Assembly: GCF_014199295.1 (NCBI RefSeq) | Contig: NZ_JACIJH010000001.1 | Location: forward strand, 744,001-808,000 | DNA length: 64,000 nucleotides | Direction of reading: 5' to 3' | DNA from: Sphingopyxis panaciterrulae | Lineage (GTDB): Bacteria; Pseudomonadota; Alphaproteobacteria; Sphingomonadales; Sphingomonadaceae | Shown: positions 19,634 through 30,934 of the stretch, one piece after another | How the letters are laid out: every line of letters starts with the position of its first letter | Position numbering within the stretch: the first letter of the stretch is position 1 | Position numbers and translations under genes: made by a program | Notes under the pieces: generated by a model | The model's input: only the letters and a program-made list of their open reading frames with translations | Databases searched by the model: none | Told to the model about the DNA's origin: nothing

Positions 19634-19709
19634 GGGCGATTAGCTCAGTTGGTAGAGCGCCTCGTTTACACCGAGGATGTCGGCAGTTCGAGCCTGTCAT
19701 CGCCCACCA
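19634..19709 (+). tRNA. tRNA-Val (anticodon UAC)
   Basis: The 76-nt sequence folds as a cloverleaf: acceptor GGGCGAT / ATCGCCC with discriminator A and encoded CCA, D arm TAGCTCAGTTGGTAGAGC, anticodon stem CCTCG / CGAGG around loop TTTACAC (anticodon TAC), and T arm with GTTCGAG. No integrase or flanking direct repeat suggests a prophage here. Confidence 0.97.
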
Positions 19710-19726
19710 TCCTCATCCCCCGGACA

Positions 19727-19764
19727 CGAAAACGCCCGTCCCCGTAAGGGAACGGGCGTTTTCG
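19727..19764. terminator. Bidirectional terminator between tRNA-Val and acnA
   Basis: A 13-bp perfect stem, arms CGAAAACGCCCGT and ACGGGCGTTTTCG, closes a 12-nt loop. The arm sequences give A-rich 5' and T-rich 3' sides on both strands, so it can terminate both the tRNA transcript and the convergent aconitase transcript. Confidence 0.85.
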
Positions 19765-19784
19765 CCGTTTCGGTTTGCCGGCGG

Positions 19785-22475
<2,691 letters not shown>

Positions 22476-22665
22476 GTGCAGTTCCCTTTTCGGGCGCGGC
22501 GGGGAATGACGCCCCGCTGGCCCAAGCCGGGAAAGCGGGGCAGGCGGGAGTCGCGCGCGCGGGTTTATGTCGGCGCCTCCCTACGCCGGGAGCGGGGAAA
22601 TGCAAGGGGGGGGTGGGTCGTAACCGCGATGCAGCCCAATGCCCGATCCGCCTGGACGGAAAAAC

Positions 22666-23778
22666 TTATGCGGCCTCGATCATTCGTTCGCTGATTTCGG
22701 CCTTCACCCAATTCAGCAGCACCAGATTGCGGATTGCCCCGGCCACGGCCTCGCGTTTTTCCCCGGCCTGCCAGGAGGGTTTCCAGTCCAGAACATAATC
22801 CAGAATATCCTGCTCGGTGACCGCCGACGCCAGCCGGCGCGATTTGATCGACCGACAGGCATAGATGATGGTTGCGACCTCCTCGGCCTGTTCGGTGCTT
22901 TTGATGCGGCTGAACAGATCGACCGTCTTGTCGATCTTCTTGCGATGAAGCGTGATTTCGGCGGAAAGCCTGCGCCGGTCCTTTTCATATTGCGGGCTGA
23001 CGCGAAAGGCGATCATCTTGCCGAACTGCGCTTCCTGCAACCAGTTGCGGTTTGCGAAATCGTGAAGCGCGGCCTTCATGTCGCCCGAAAACGGGCCATA
23101 GCTTCCCTTGCCGAAGCCGAAACCGGTCGGAACGCCCATTTCGGTCAGGACATAGGCGATTTTCTGGAAAATGGTTCGCCCCACAGGATTGGCGTAAGGT
23201 TGCGCCTGAAGTTCCCGCAACACTTCGATCAAGGCGATCCAACTCGGGTTCGGCTTTTCCGCCCTGACTCCCTGGCCGGTCAGGCTGAGTTGGGCGGGTG
23301 CGGCCAGGAACTCGACCGTCAATTCGCTTTTTGGGGTGCCGTAAGGCGCATAGACTTCGACGTCGATCGGCAATCCCCGCAGTTTCGAGTAGATGAGCGG
23401 TCCGACCTCTGACCAGGCCAGGCCGCCATTGCCACAGCCGAGCGGCGGCAGGGCCAGGCTGGTGATGCCCCATCCGGCAGCATGGGCGGCCAGATGATCG
23501 AGGCCGCGTTCGATATCCAGAAGCCGCGACGCCGAGCGCCAATGACCCTTGGTCGGGAAGTTGAGAATCCGGGTGCCGGATTCGTCCTGATAGAGATAGG
23601 GTTCGCCCAGCCGCACCTCGCCGCGTGCGCAGCGGGCCTCATAATCCCGAGCCATGCGGGGAAAGCGTTTCTTGAATTCCAGGGCAACGCCCTTGCCCAT
23701 CACGCCGACACAATTGACGGTGTTGGTGAGCGTCTGGGCCTCGCTGGCGAACAGGTCTCCGATCAGAGCTTTGAACAT
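22666..23778 (-). CDS. darG: DarG-type antitoxin: macrodomain DNA ADP-ribosyl glycohydrolase
   Basis: A 370-residue antitoxin of the DarTG system. Residues 1-150 are a macrodomain with NTVNCVGVMGKGVALEF (ribose/ADP loop), LNFPTKGHWR (holding the lysine known to matter in DarG) and LPPLGCGNGGLAW. It removes ADP-ribose from DNA. The C-terminal half (FQKIAYVLTEMGVPTGFGFG, KGSYGPFSGDMKAAL) matches the DarT-binding domain. ATG 23778 is chosen because the macrodomain starts at MFKALIGDLF; it lies 8 bp after the toxin stop. It is complete, so the antitoxin should be active. GC is lower than in neighbours, which suggests transfer. Confidence 0.9.
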   Translation of the reverse strand: MFKALIGDLFASEAQTLTNTVNCVGVMGKGVALEFKKRFPRMARDYEARCARGEVRLGEPYLYQDESGTRILNFPTKGHWRSASRLLDIERGLDHLAAHAAGWGITSLALPPLGCGNGGLAWSEVGPLIYSKLRGLPIDVEVYAPYGTPKSELTVEFLAAPAQLSLTGQGVRAEKPNPSWIALIEVLRELQAQPYANPVGRTIFQKIAYVLTEMGVPTGFGFGKGSYGPFSGDMKAALHDFANRNWLQEAQFGKMIAFRVSPQYEKDRRRLSAEITLHRKKIDKTVDLFSRIKSTEQAEEVATIIYACRSIKSRRLASAVTEQDILDYVLDWKPSWQAGEKREAVAGAIRNLVLLNWVKAEISERMIEAA

Positions 23779-23786
23779 GGGACAGA

Positions 23787-24386
23787 CTACCACGCATTCG
23801 GTCGAAAGAACAGAAAGGGATCGATCGTGACAGGCAGATGCGGCGCGTGATCGGCCAGCCGGGTGCCAGCAGTCCGATCTATCACATAGGCGCCCGCCAG
23901 CAATTCCCGTGGAATATGATGCGGCACCAGGACTTCCGCGCATTTGCGGGACTTGTGCTGGAAATAGCGTCTCGGGTCATCGGGATGGGTCCAGTTTTCG
24001 GCAAGCACGTCGTCAAAATCTATCAGCGCCCATTGGGAGGGATGCAGAAAGCGGGCGTAGTCGCTGGCGGCATTGCTGTCGGTGATGACCGTCCCCTCGA
24101 TCGCCAGCACAGCAAGGGAAACCCGCAGGACGCAGAGCGATCCGGCTTCGTTCAGCCGCTTGTAAAGCATCGGATTGCGGGCGTGGAAGTAGAGATTGGC
24201 ATATTGGTGCAGGCGCAAGCCGCGCGGCACGCGCCTCTGATCGCGATGATCCTGCACCGGTTGCATCGCAACCGACGCATGTCGAAGGCGCGACGCCTGC
24301 TCGTACGACAGGATGCCGTGCGCCAGAACCGAGGCAAGATTTGCGATCGGCATGATAAAATGCAGTTCGGCGACACGCAGGTCCAT
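23787..24386 (-). CDS. darT: DarT-type toxin: DNA ADP-ribosyltransferase (DUF4433)
   Basis: A toxin that transfers ADP-ribose from NAD+ to bases in single-stranded DNA, blocking replication; some DarTG systems act in phage defence. Family residues are present: the early NAD-site His (ELHFIM), the Arg before VPRG (HRDQRRVPRG), the YANLYFHARNPML segment equivalent to the family's P(F/Y)YF.PRSPML, and the catalytic Glu in KCAEVLVPHHIP. ATG 24386 gives 199 residues, near the usual length; an in-frame GTG at 24455 would add 23. It is the first gene of a two-gene unit, toxin first as usual. Confidence 0.88.
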   Translation of the reverse strand: MDLRVAELHFIMPIANLASVLAHGILSYEQASRLRHASVAMQPVQDHRDQRRVPRGLRLHQYANLYFHARNPMLYKRLNEAGSLCVLRVSLAVLAIEGTVITDSNAASDYARFLHPSQWALIDFDDVLAENWTHPDDPRRYFQHKSRKCAEVLVPHHIPRELLAGAYVIDRTAGTRLADHAPHLPVTIDPFLFFRPNAW

Positions 24387-24455
24387 AAGGAAGGCTTCGG
24401 CGACGAGCCCGCCCGCGTCAAGACATATGGCTATGGCGGGCCTGCGCGCGCTCAC

Positions 24456-24540
24456 CGCGCGGCTACAGGAAATATGCCAGGAAAAAATATCTTTCCTATA
24501 TTACCAAATAGGTTCAAATATCTCCTGATTCATTCCAGAT
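24456..24540 (-). promoter_or_regulatory. AT-rich promoter region of darTG with small dyad
   Basis: This short stretch is far richer in A and T than its surroundings. It contains the dyad CCTAT-N8-ATAGG at 24495-24512 and, on the minus strand, TTGAAC followed at 17 bp by AAAGAT. A promoter with possible autoregulation is likely, but the exact boxes are uncertain. Confidence 0.4.
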
Positions 24541-24558
24541 GATTCGGGAGATCGAGCT

Positions 24559-25380
24559 ATGGGGCATAAGGTGGGGCAGGTGTCGCGGGGTCGGGCGGTG
24601 GCGATTTCGAGCGATGGCGAGGACCCCGACAGGCCCTCCCCCGGCCCCTCCCGCAAGCGGGAGGGGAGGAGGGCGGCAAATCCCCTGATGCCCGGGCTGC
24701 GCATTCGCGAGGATGGGTGGACGGTGGCGCGGACGCGGGTGTTTCTGGGGGTGCTGGCGCGGACGGGGTGCGTGGCCGATGCGGCGCGGGTGGCGGGGGT
24801 CAGCACGACCTCGGTCAATCGCTCCCGAAAGCTGTTTCCGGCGTTCGACCGGGCGTGCGCCGAGGCGCTGGCGAAGGCGCTGCGCGGGCTGGAGGCGGTT
24901 GCGTGGCAGCGCGCGGTCGAAGGGCGCGAGACCGTCGTCATCCGCGACGGTAAGGAGGTCGAGCGGCGGGTCGCGCCGTCCGACGCGCTGCTGAAACTGC
25001 TGATCCAGCGCGGCGACGCCTCGGGGGCGGCGGGGCGCGCGATGACGCCGGAGCAGGCCGAGGCCTTCGTGCTGCCCGAGGCGGTGCGGCATCGCTTCAT
25101 CGACCGCGAGGAGTTCGCCGCGGGCATGGTGTTCGAGGACGGGATCAAGCGGAAGCGCCATATCGCGACGCAGGAGGAGACCGATGCGGTGCTGGTGAAG
25201 CGCATCGCGATGGTCAAGCGGATGCGTGCCGGAGGCGGCCTGCGCGACGGGCGATGCCGCGCCTGCGGCAACCCGCTGGGGGAGCGCGAACGGACCGTGC
25301 TGACGGCGGTCGCAGCGGGCGAGCCCGTGCCGCGCGGCCTGTTGCCGTATCGCGATGCCTGGACCGAGGAGGAGGATTGA
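24559..25380 (+). CDS. Stand-alone paralogue of the GTA small-terminase protein
   Basis: A 273-residue protein related to the small-terminase-like gene at 41078. Both have a DNA-binding-like N-terminal region (GWTVARTRVFLGVLARTGC here; GWTKARREAFLTELAHSCN there), a P-F-x-A-x-x-x-A-L segment, and an almost identical block RHIATQEETDAVLxKRIAMVKRxRA. This copy also has a C-terminal CRACGNPL pair of cysteines. GGGAG lies 8 bp before ATG 24559. The first 43 codons include a REP hairpin (24645-24666) read in frame, so ATG 24688 (MPGLRIREDGW) is an alternative start. It lies 16.5 kb from the GTA cluster, beside darTG. Function is inferred: accessory DNA packaging or regulation. Confidence 0.7.
   Translation: MGHKVGQVSRGRAVAISSDGEDPDRPSPGPSRKREGRRAANPLMPGLRIREDGWTVARTRVFLGVLARTGCVADAARVAGVSTTSVNRSRKLFPAFDRACAEALAKALRGLEAVAWQRAVEGRETVVIRDGKEVERRVAPSDALLKLLIQRGDASGAAGRAMTPEQAEAFVLPEAVRHRFIDREEFAAGMVFEDGIKRKRHIATQEETDAVLVKRIAMVKRMRAGGGLRDGRCRACGNPLGERERTVLTAVAAGEPVPRGLLPYRDAWTEEED
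24645..24666. repeat. REP hairpin inside the 5' end of the terminase paralogue
   Basis: CCCCTCCCGCAAGCGGGAGG plus two more bases forms a perfect palindromic hairpin. It belongs to the same family as the 3' hairpins at GTA gene borders (CCCCTCCCCTGAAGGGGAGG). It is translated as part of SPGPSRKREGRR if the first ATG is used. Confidence 0.8.
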
Positions 25381-25393
25381 GCGGCGGCCGCGA

Positions 25394-26569
25394 TCAGCCG
25401 GCGGCGGACAGCGGCAGGGCCGAGGCGAAGGCGCGGACGCGATCGCGGCCGGCGCGCTTCGCTTCGTAGAGCGCCTGGTCGGCCTCGCGCATCAGTTGCG
25501 ACAACCCCTTGCCCGGCGCGCCGGTCGCCAGCCCGAAGCTGGCGGTCGGGGTCAGGGCGGGCGGGATACGCCCGGCGCAGGCGGGGGCGAGTCCGGTGCG
25601 GACGGCTTCCGCGACGCGCCGCGCCGTCTCTATGCCGTCGCCGGGGAGCAGCAGCGCGAACTCCTCGCCGCCGATGCGGCCCGCGACCATGGCCGGGGGA
25701 GCGCTGTGCCGGACGACCGCACCGAAGGCGGCGATGATCGCGTCGCCGACCGCGTGACCGTGGACGTCGTTGACCTGCTTGAACCGGTCGAGATCGGCGA
25801 TCAGCAGCGCGACGGAGGGGTTTTCGCCGCCGCAGCGGCGCAGCGCCGCCGTGGCCGCCGCCTCGAATCCCCGGCGGTTGAGCAGGCCCGACAGCGGATC
25901 GCTTTCGGCCTGCTGGCGCAACTCGGCGATCAGGTCGATCGCGATCGCGACCATCAGGCTGATCGCGGCGAGCACCGACACGATCGCCTGGCTGAACTGC
26001 ACCGTGGTCCAGTAGATCGACTGCTGGAATCCCTCGTAATTGGCGAAGCCGCCGGTCAGCGACAGGATGACGAGCGGCCGCACGATCAGATTGGCGGCCG
26101 ACAGCGCGGCGACCCAGAACAGCAGCCGGTCGATCAGGTGCGGCTTGGCGAGCGGCCAGAGCGCCCGCACGACCATCAGCGCGATGATTCCGGCGCCGAG
26201 GCTGATCGTATAGATGCGGCCCTCGATGCTCGGCCGGCCGAGCAGGAACCAGAGGAAGGCCGCGAGCGACACCGCGGTCGTGACCGTCATCGCCCGCCAG
26301 GGGATGGGCAGGCCATAGCGGCCGACGATCGCGGCGGCGAAGAACAGGCCCGTGAGCAGAAAGCCGGCATTGGCGGGCAGGCGCTGCAATTCCATCGGCA
26401 GCGCCGGGGCGACGTCCTGGACCAGGAAGGCGAAGGCGGTCGCGACATAGGCGGCCGCAGCATAGGCGATATAGCGCTCGCGCCGCTGGAACCACAGCAG
26501 GAAGAAGGCGGCGGCGAAGAGCAGCCCGATCGCCGGATTGAGCAAGGATATGAAAATCTGTCCCGTCAA
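25394..26569 (-). CDS. Membrane-bound diguanylate cyclase (GGEEF)
   Basis: A 391-residue protein making cyclic di-GMP from two GTP. The N-terminal 215 residues hold about six TM helices (PAIGLLFAAAFFLLWF; AMTVTTAVSLAAFLWFLLG; others). The GGDEF domain begins DPLSGLLNRRGFE and carries IADLDRFKQVND and the active-site variant GGEEF, which is normally functional. No RxxD product-inhibition site is seen five residues before GGEEF. The input is probably a membrane signal. Convergent with the terminase paralogue; no operon. Confidence 0.92.
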   Translation of the reverse strand: MTGQIFISLLNPAIGLLFAAAFFLLWFQRRERYIAYAAAAYVATAFAFLVQDVAPALPMELQRLPANAGFLLTGLFFAAAIVGRYGLPIPWRAMTVTTAVSLAAFLWFLLGRPSIEGRIYTISLGAGIIALMVVRALWPLAKPHLIDRLLFWVAALSAANLIVRPLVILSLTGGFANYEGFQQSIYWTTVQFSQAIVSVLAAISLMVAIAIDLIAELRQQAESDPLSGLLNRRGFEAAATAALRRCGGENPSVALLIADLDRFKQVNDVHGHAVGDAIIAAFGAVVRHSAPPAMVAGRIGGEEFALLLPGDGIETARRVAEAVRTGLAPACAGRIPPALTPTASFGLATGAPGKGLSQLMREADQALYEAKRAGRDRVRAFASALPLSAAG

Positions 26570-26662
26570 AGCGGTTTCCTGCGTGACCCCGCACCAGCAT
26601 AGGCGATGTCTGGATAATGGTTGGTTACCGGCCGCCGCGTTGCCGCCGACACGATGGGACGG

Positions 26663-27667
26663 TCAGGCACTGCCGCGGGCGACGAGGCGGACCGGAATCC
26701 GGGTGCCGCTGCGGCGGAAGCCGGTATCCTCGAGCGCCATGGCGACGAGCGCCTCGCCCGCGGCGTCGAGATCGGGCTCGAGCGTGGTGAGCGCAGGGTC
26801 GGCGAGGGTGCCGGCGCGAATGCCGTCGAAGCCGATCAGCGCGACGTCGCCCGGAACGCTGCGCCCCGTTTCCTTGAGCCCCTGAAGCACGCCGAGCGCG
26901 AGCATGTCGCTCGCGGCGAAAATGCCGTCGACGTCGGGATGCCTGGCGAGCAGGTCGCGGGCGGCGGCGACGCCCTGGGCGTGGCGATCGGATGCCGCGG
27001 GCGGCTCGGCGAGGATGGGGGTGACGCCGCGCGCGGTCGCCGCGGCGGTAAAGCCGTCGCGCCGCTCGTCGAACTGGCGCTGCGGCGAGCGCTGCGGGCC
27101 GATGAAGGCGAGGCGGCGCCGCCCCCCGGCGATCAGATGCTCGGCGGCGAGGCGGCCGCCGATGCCATTGTCGCTGCGCATCCAGTGGAAAGGATCGCCG
27201 GGGCTGCCCCAGCAGGTGAAGCCGAGCCCCGCAGCCTGCGCCTCGGCGAAGAAATCCCATGCGGTGCGGTTGCTGGTCGTGCCGATGACGATCATTGCGT
27301 CGGCGAGGCCGGAGGCGACGAAGTCGGCGCGGAAATTGGCCGCGCTTTCCTGGAACGAGACGAGCAGGTTGAAACCGCGAGCCGACGTCGCGGCGGCGAT
27401 GCTGCCGAGCAGCGCGAAGTAGAAGGGGTTGATCGCGCTGCGATCCTCGCCGGGGCGGCAGATGGTGACGAGCGCGATCGTCTCGCTGCTCTTGAGGCGG
27501 AGCGACGAGGCGTGGCGGTCGACGACATAGCCGAGTTCGCGCGCCGCCGCCGCGACGCGGGCGCGCGTCTCGGCATTGACGCCCGGGCTGTTCCGCAAAG
27601 CGCGCGAGACGGTCGATTGCGAGACGCCGGCGCGTTCGGCGACGTCGAACGATGTCGGACGGAGCAT
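26663..27667 (-). CDS. LacI-family transcriptional regulator
   Basis: A 334-residue regulator. The N-terminal helix-turn-helix and hinge (SFDVAERAGVSQSTVSRALR, RVAAAARELGY) are typical of LacI, followed by a periplasmic-binding-protein-like effector domain with IGFDGIRAGTLADPALTTLEPD. No sugar transporter or enzyme lies next to it, so the effector and targets cannot be deduced. Confidence 0.92.
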   Translation of the reverse strand: MLRPTSFDVAERAGVSQSTVSRALRNSPGVNAETRARVAAAARELGYVVDRHASSLRLKSSETIALVTICRPGEDRSAINPFYFALLGSIAAATSARGFNLLVSFQESAANFRADFVASGLADAMIVIGTTSNRTAWDFFAEAQAAGLGFTCWGSPGDPFHWMRSDNGIGGRLAAEHLIAGGRRRLAFIGPQRSPQRQFDERRDGFTAAATARGVTPILAEPPAASDRHAQGVAAARDLLARHPDVDGIFAASDMLALGVLQGLKETGRSVPGDVALIGFDGIRAGTLADPALTTLEPDLDAAGEALVAMALEDTGFRRSGTRIPVRLVARGSA

Positions 27668-27725
27668 CTATGTTCCCCTGGACGGCGGAGCCGGTCGGCC
27701 TCTGTCGCCGCGCAACCGGGGCTTG

Positions 27726-29339
27726 TCAATCCGCGGCGGCGGGCCAGCGGATAGCGATCGACAGGCTGTGATCGCCGGCGCGGCGGTCCCAACTGCCCCC
27801 GAGCTGACGCTCGATCAGCGCGCGGATGAAGCGGGTGCCGAAGCTTTCGCCGTCGAACTGCGGGGTTTCGGGAAGGCCGCTCTCGCTCCAGTCGAGCGCG
27901 ACGTCGCCCGCGTCGCGTCGCCAGCCGATCGCGAGCGTGCCCTGGCCGGCGAGCGCGCCATATTTGACGCTGTTGGTGACGAGTTCATGGACCGCGAGCG
28001 CGATCGCCTGTGCGCCTTCGTCGTCCAGCCGGACCTCGGGACCGGAGAGGACGGGGGCGTTGCTCCGCGTTTCGGGCCAGCCCGAAATCTCGAGCTCGCG
28101 GCGGATGATCCGGCCGAGGTCGACGCTCTCGACCATGCCGGTGACGAGCATCTGCTTCGCGTCGGACAGCGCGCGCATCCGGCCGTCGAAGCGGCGCTGG
28201 AAATCGTCGAGGTCGTCCGATTCGCGCGCCGTGATGCGCGCGAGCGCGCCGATGCGGGCGAAGGCGTTCTTCATCCGGTGCGCCATCTCGCCGATCATCA
28301 GCTCACGCGCTTCGGCGTGGCGCTCGCGCTCCTCGGTGAGCGTCTGGAAGGCGGCGAGGCGGCGCTGCTGCAGCCGGTGGAGCTGCATCGCGAGCAGGCT
28401 GAGCGCCGCGCCGAAGAGCAGGATGGCGAGCGGCCGGCCGATGCGATCGATAAAGCGGCCATAGGAAATGCGCATGACCCACTGGCGGTCGGCGACCTGG
28501 ATCCGCTGTTCGTGCGCATCCCAGCCGATCCGGCCGCGCCGGAACACGCGCGTCGCCGCCGGGCCTTCGCCGGCGAGCATCTCGATCCCGGCGACCTGAT
28601 CGAGTTGCGATCCGAGCACCGCGGTCATCAGATTGTCGATGCGGAAAGGGGCATAGACGAAGGCTTCGATAGGGCGCGCGCCGCGCGCGGTCGCGAAGAC
28701 GGCGGGCCGCGTGGGTTCGGCATAGACGGGGACATAGATGAGGAAGCCGGCCTGCTTGCTGCGCGCCTTGCGTTCCTGCACCAGTTCGACGATGCCGCTC
28801 GCCGCGGGGCGCCCCGTCTGCCAGGCACGGCGCATCGCGGCGCGGCGGACCGGCTCGCTGTACATATCGTAGCCGAGCGCGACGTGGTTGAGCGGATCGT
28901 CGGGCTCGATCAGGACGATCGGAAAGCCGATCGGCTGATCGGTAGCGGGCCAGACCCTGATGGCCTGCCCGTAATTCTCGCGCAACCGGTCCTCGGCGGC
29001 GGCCGGGGTCGCGCGGCGCATCGCGATCGCGATGCCGATGCCCTGCATCCCGGGCGCGCGCGCGCGCGGCTGGAGCGCGGCGAGATAGGAACGCACGGCG
29101 AAGCCGCTCGCTGCATTGTCCGACTGATAGAGGGCGCGTACCCCTTCGAGCACCCCGAGCTGGTCGCGCAGCCTCGTATCGACCTGCATCGCGACGCGCG
29201 CCGCCTGATCGACCTCCTGGGCCTTGTTATAGAAGAAGCTGGCGACCGCGGCGACGAGCGCGGCGAGCATGATGACCAGCCCGACGAAGCGGACCGAAAG
29301 GGCCATCAGCCGATCTGCCCAGGCGGACGGACGCATCAT
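27726..29339 (-). CDS. CHASE-domain sensor histidine kinase of the HWE/HisKA2 type
   Basis: A 537-residue kinase. TM1 (FVGLVIMLAALVAAVASFF) and TM2 (LAILLFGAALSLLAMQL) flank a periplasmic CHASE domain (YLAALQPRARAPGMQGIGIA; GYDMYSEPVRRAAMRRA). The cytoplasmic part has the phospho-acceptor motif EMAHRMKNAFARIGAL and the ATPase N-box HELVTNSVKYGAL, followed by GESFGTRFIRALIERQLGG. HWE/HisKA2 kinases often act in alphaproteobacterial general stress signalling. No response regulator is adjacent. ATG 29339 (or the next codon, also ATG) is chosen over the ORF limit at 29495 because it places TM1 near the N-terminus. Confidence 0.88.
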   Translation of the reverse strand: MMRPSAWADRLMALSVRFVGLVIMLAALVAAVASFFYNKAQEVDQAARVAMQVDTRLRDQLGVLEGVRALYQSDNAASGFAVRSYLAALQPRARAPGMQGIGIAIAMRRATPAAAEDRLRENYGQAIRVWPATDQPIGFPIVLIEPDDPLNHVALGYDMYSEPVRRAAMRRAWQTGRPAASGIVELVQERKARSKQAGFLIYVPVYAEPTRPAVFATARGARPIEAFVYAPFRIDNLMTAVLGSQLDQVAGIEMLAGEGPAATRVFRRGRIGWDAHEQRIQVADRQWVMRISYGRFIDRIGRPLAILLFGAALSLLAMQLHRLQQRRLAAFQTLTEERERHAEARELMIGEMAHRMKNAFARIGALARITARESDDLDDFQRRFDGRMRALSDAKQMLVTGMVESVDLGRIIRRELEISGWPETRSNAPVLSGPEVRLDDEGAQAIALAVHELVTNSVKYGALAGQGTLAIGWRRDAGDVALDWSESGLPETPQFDGESFGTRFIRALIERQLGGSWDRRAGDHSLSIAIRWPAAAD

Positions 29340-29517
29340 GGTGAGGTGACATCCTGTTGGCCCCGAAACCGGGACTCTTTCATGCCAAGCGGCTGATAGC
29401 AAGCGGTTGTTGCGGCCATTTCGGCGGCTCGCCGACCGGCGCTCCATCCGTTCCGGACGGGTTGCAAGGCGCAGCGCCTCGCCTATTCTGGCCACCGGAT
29501 CGAAGCGGGAGCGGGTG

Positions 29518-30165
29518 ATGATAGTCTATGGATCGGTGGTGTCGCCTTTCGTGCGGAAGTTGCTCGGCTATCTGGGTGAGAAGGGGATCGATTTCGAGCT
29601 GAAGGGGGTGGGAATCGGCGACCCCGACCCCGGATTCCAGGCGGCCTCGCCGCTCGGCAAGATGCCGGCGATGGACGACGACGGCTTCCTTCTCGCCGAT
29701 TCGAGCGCGATCATCCACTATCTGGAGGCGAAGCATCCCGAGCCGCCGCTGATCCCCGCCGACCCGCAGGCACGCGGCCGGACGATCTGGTGGGAGGAGT
29801 TCGGCGACACGATCTTCGCGGCGTGCAGCGGCAAGATGTTCTTCAACCGCATCGTCGCGCCGAAATTCCTGGGCCGCGAAGGCGACCTGGACGCCGCGGC
29901 GCAGGCCGAGGCGGAGGAATTGCCCCGGCTGCTCGACTATCTGGAAGGCGCGATCCCGGCGTCGGGCTTCCTCGTCGGCGGCGGCCTGACGCTCGCCGAC
30001 CTCGCGGTCGCGTCGCCGCTGGTGAATTTCCGCCATTGCGGCACGGTGCTCGACCCGGCGCGCCATCCCCGGATCGCCGAGTGGAGCGAAGCCATATTGT
30101 CGCGACCGAGCCTGGCGCCCTGGATCGCGAAGGAGGACCGCATGATGGCGAAGCTGTCGGGATAG
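29518..30165 (+). CDS. Glutathione S-transferase family protein
   Basis: A 215-residue GST. It has an N-terminal thioredoxin-like domain (MIVYGSVVSPFVRKLLGYLGEKG with the catalytic-position Ser; GKMPAMDDDGFLLADSSAI, the cis-Pro and glutathione-binding SS) and an all-helical C-terminal domain (GGLTLADLAVASPL). GGGAG precedes ATG 29518, so the longer frame from 29407 is rejected. The substrate is unknown. A PAS protein begins 3 bp after its stop. Confidence 0.9.
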   Translation: MIVYGSVVSPFVRKLLGYLGEKGIDFELKGVGIGDPDPGFQAASPLGKMPAMDDDGFLLADSSAIIHYLEAKHPEPPLIPADPQARGRTIWWEEFGDTIFAACSGKMFFNRIVAPKFLGREGDLDAAAQAEAEELPRLLDYLEGAIPASGFLVGGGLTLADLAVASPLVNFRHCGTVLDPARHPRIAEWSEAILSRPSLAPWIAKEDRMMAKLSG

Positions 30166-30168
30166 TGC

Positions 30169-30708
30169 GTGCAGGCTTGCCGACAGGCGAGGCGTCCGGT
30201 ATTTTCCGGCCGGTGGGGACTCGCGCTGGAAGGGGCAGGCGCATTGCGACATCAATATCCGTTGCCGCTGCATCATAGCTGGCCGCTGTTCGAGCGGGCG
30301 CGGCATTTCGATCTGGGCTGGGTTGAGCGGGCCGGCGTCCGCCCGCCCGCGCTGCCCCCGGCGGCGGCCGATGCCGACGCGCTGGAGCGCGCGGGGATCG
30401 GCACATGGGAATGCGATCTGGCCGACGACAGCCTGACCTGGTCGCCGACGGTCCATGACCTGTTCGGCCTGCCGCGCGGTGCGCCCGTCGCGCGCGCCGA
30501 TGCCGTGGCCCGCTATGGCGAGGGATCGCGCGCCGCGATGGAACGGCTGCGCGCACACGCCATCGCGCACCGTCGCGGCTTCACCCTCGACGTCGAGATA
30601 TGGTCCGCGCCGGCACGCAGCGACTGGGTGCGACTGATCGCGGCGCCGATCTGCGTGGGCGATCAAGTCGTGGGGCTGCACGGGCTCAAGTGCCGGATTC
30701 CGGGGTAG
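30169..30708 (+). CDS. Single-PAS-domain protein
   Basis: A 179-residue frame with one PAS-like domain (ERAGIGTWECDLADDSLTWS, then VHDLFGLPRGAP, ending DWVRLIAAPICVGDQVVGLHG). No output domain follows, so it may be a small sensor or partner protein. The frame can begin at GTG 30169, three bases after the GST stop, or at TTG 30244, which has GGAAGGGG upstream; the second start may be the real one. Confidence 0.6.
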   Translation: MQACRQARRPVFSGRWGLALEGAGALRHQYPLPLHHSWPLFERARHFDLGWVERAGVRPPALPPAAADADALERAGIGTWECDLADDSLTWSPTVHDLFGLPRGAPVARADAVARYGEGSRAAMERLRAHAIAHRRGFTLDVEIWSAPARSDWVRLIAAPICVGDQVVGLHGLKCRIPG

Positions 30709-30755
30709 CGAGCGGGTGGGGTCGGCTTTCGGCCGGTTGCGGACATGGGGAGAAA

Positions 30756-30884
30756 GCCCCTCCCCTGAAGGGGAGGGGCAACGAAGACTTGGTAGCTTGC
30801 TGCCTAGTCGCAGTGGGGTGGGGTCTATCGGCTTTGCGCAAGGCCGATGGCCCCCACCCCAACCCCTCCCCTGAAGGGGAGGGG
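30756..30884. repeat. Two copies of the CCCCTCCCCTGAAGGGGAGG hairpin repeat
   Basis: Perfect hairpins lie at 30756-30779 and 30863-30884. On the minus strand the first is preceded by GGCAGCAAGCTACC, the 5' hairpin of the two-part repeat seen inside the GTA cluster, here with one stem mismatch. The pair lies between the converging PAS and ABC-F genes. Confidence 0.8.
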
Positions 30885-30934
30885 CTTCATGGGGCCGCAA
30901 CGTCCGCCTTCCCACCCCATGGCGGACCAGCCGC

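Noticed and set aside
19634-19709. tRNA-Val as a phage or island attachment site
   Set aside because: No integrase, no duplicated tRNA 3' end and no change of content next to it.
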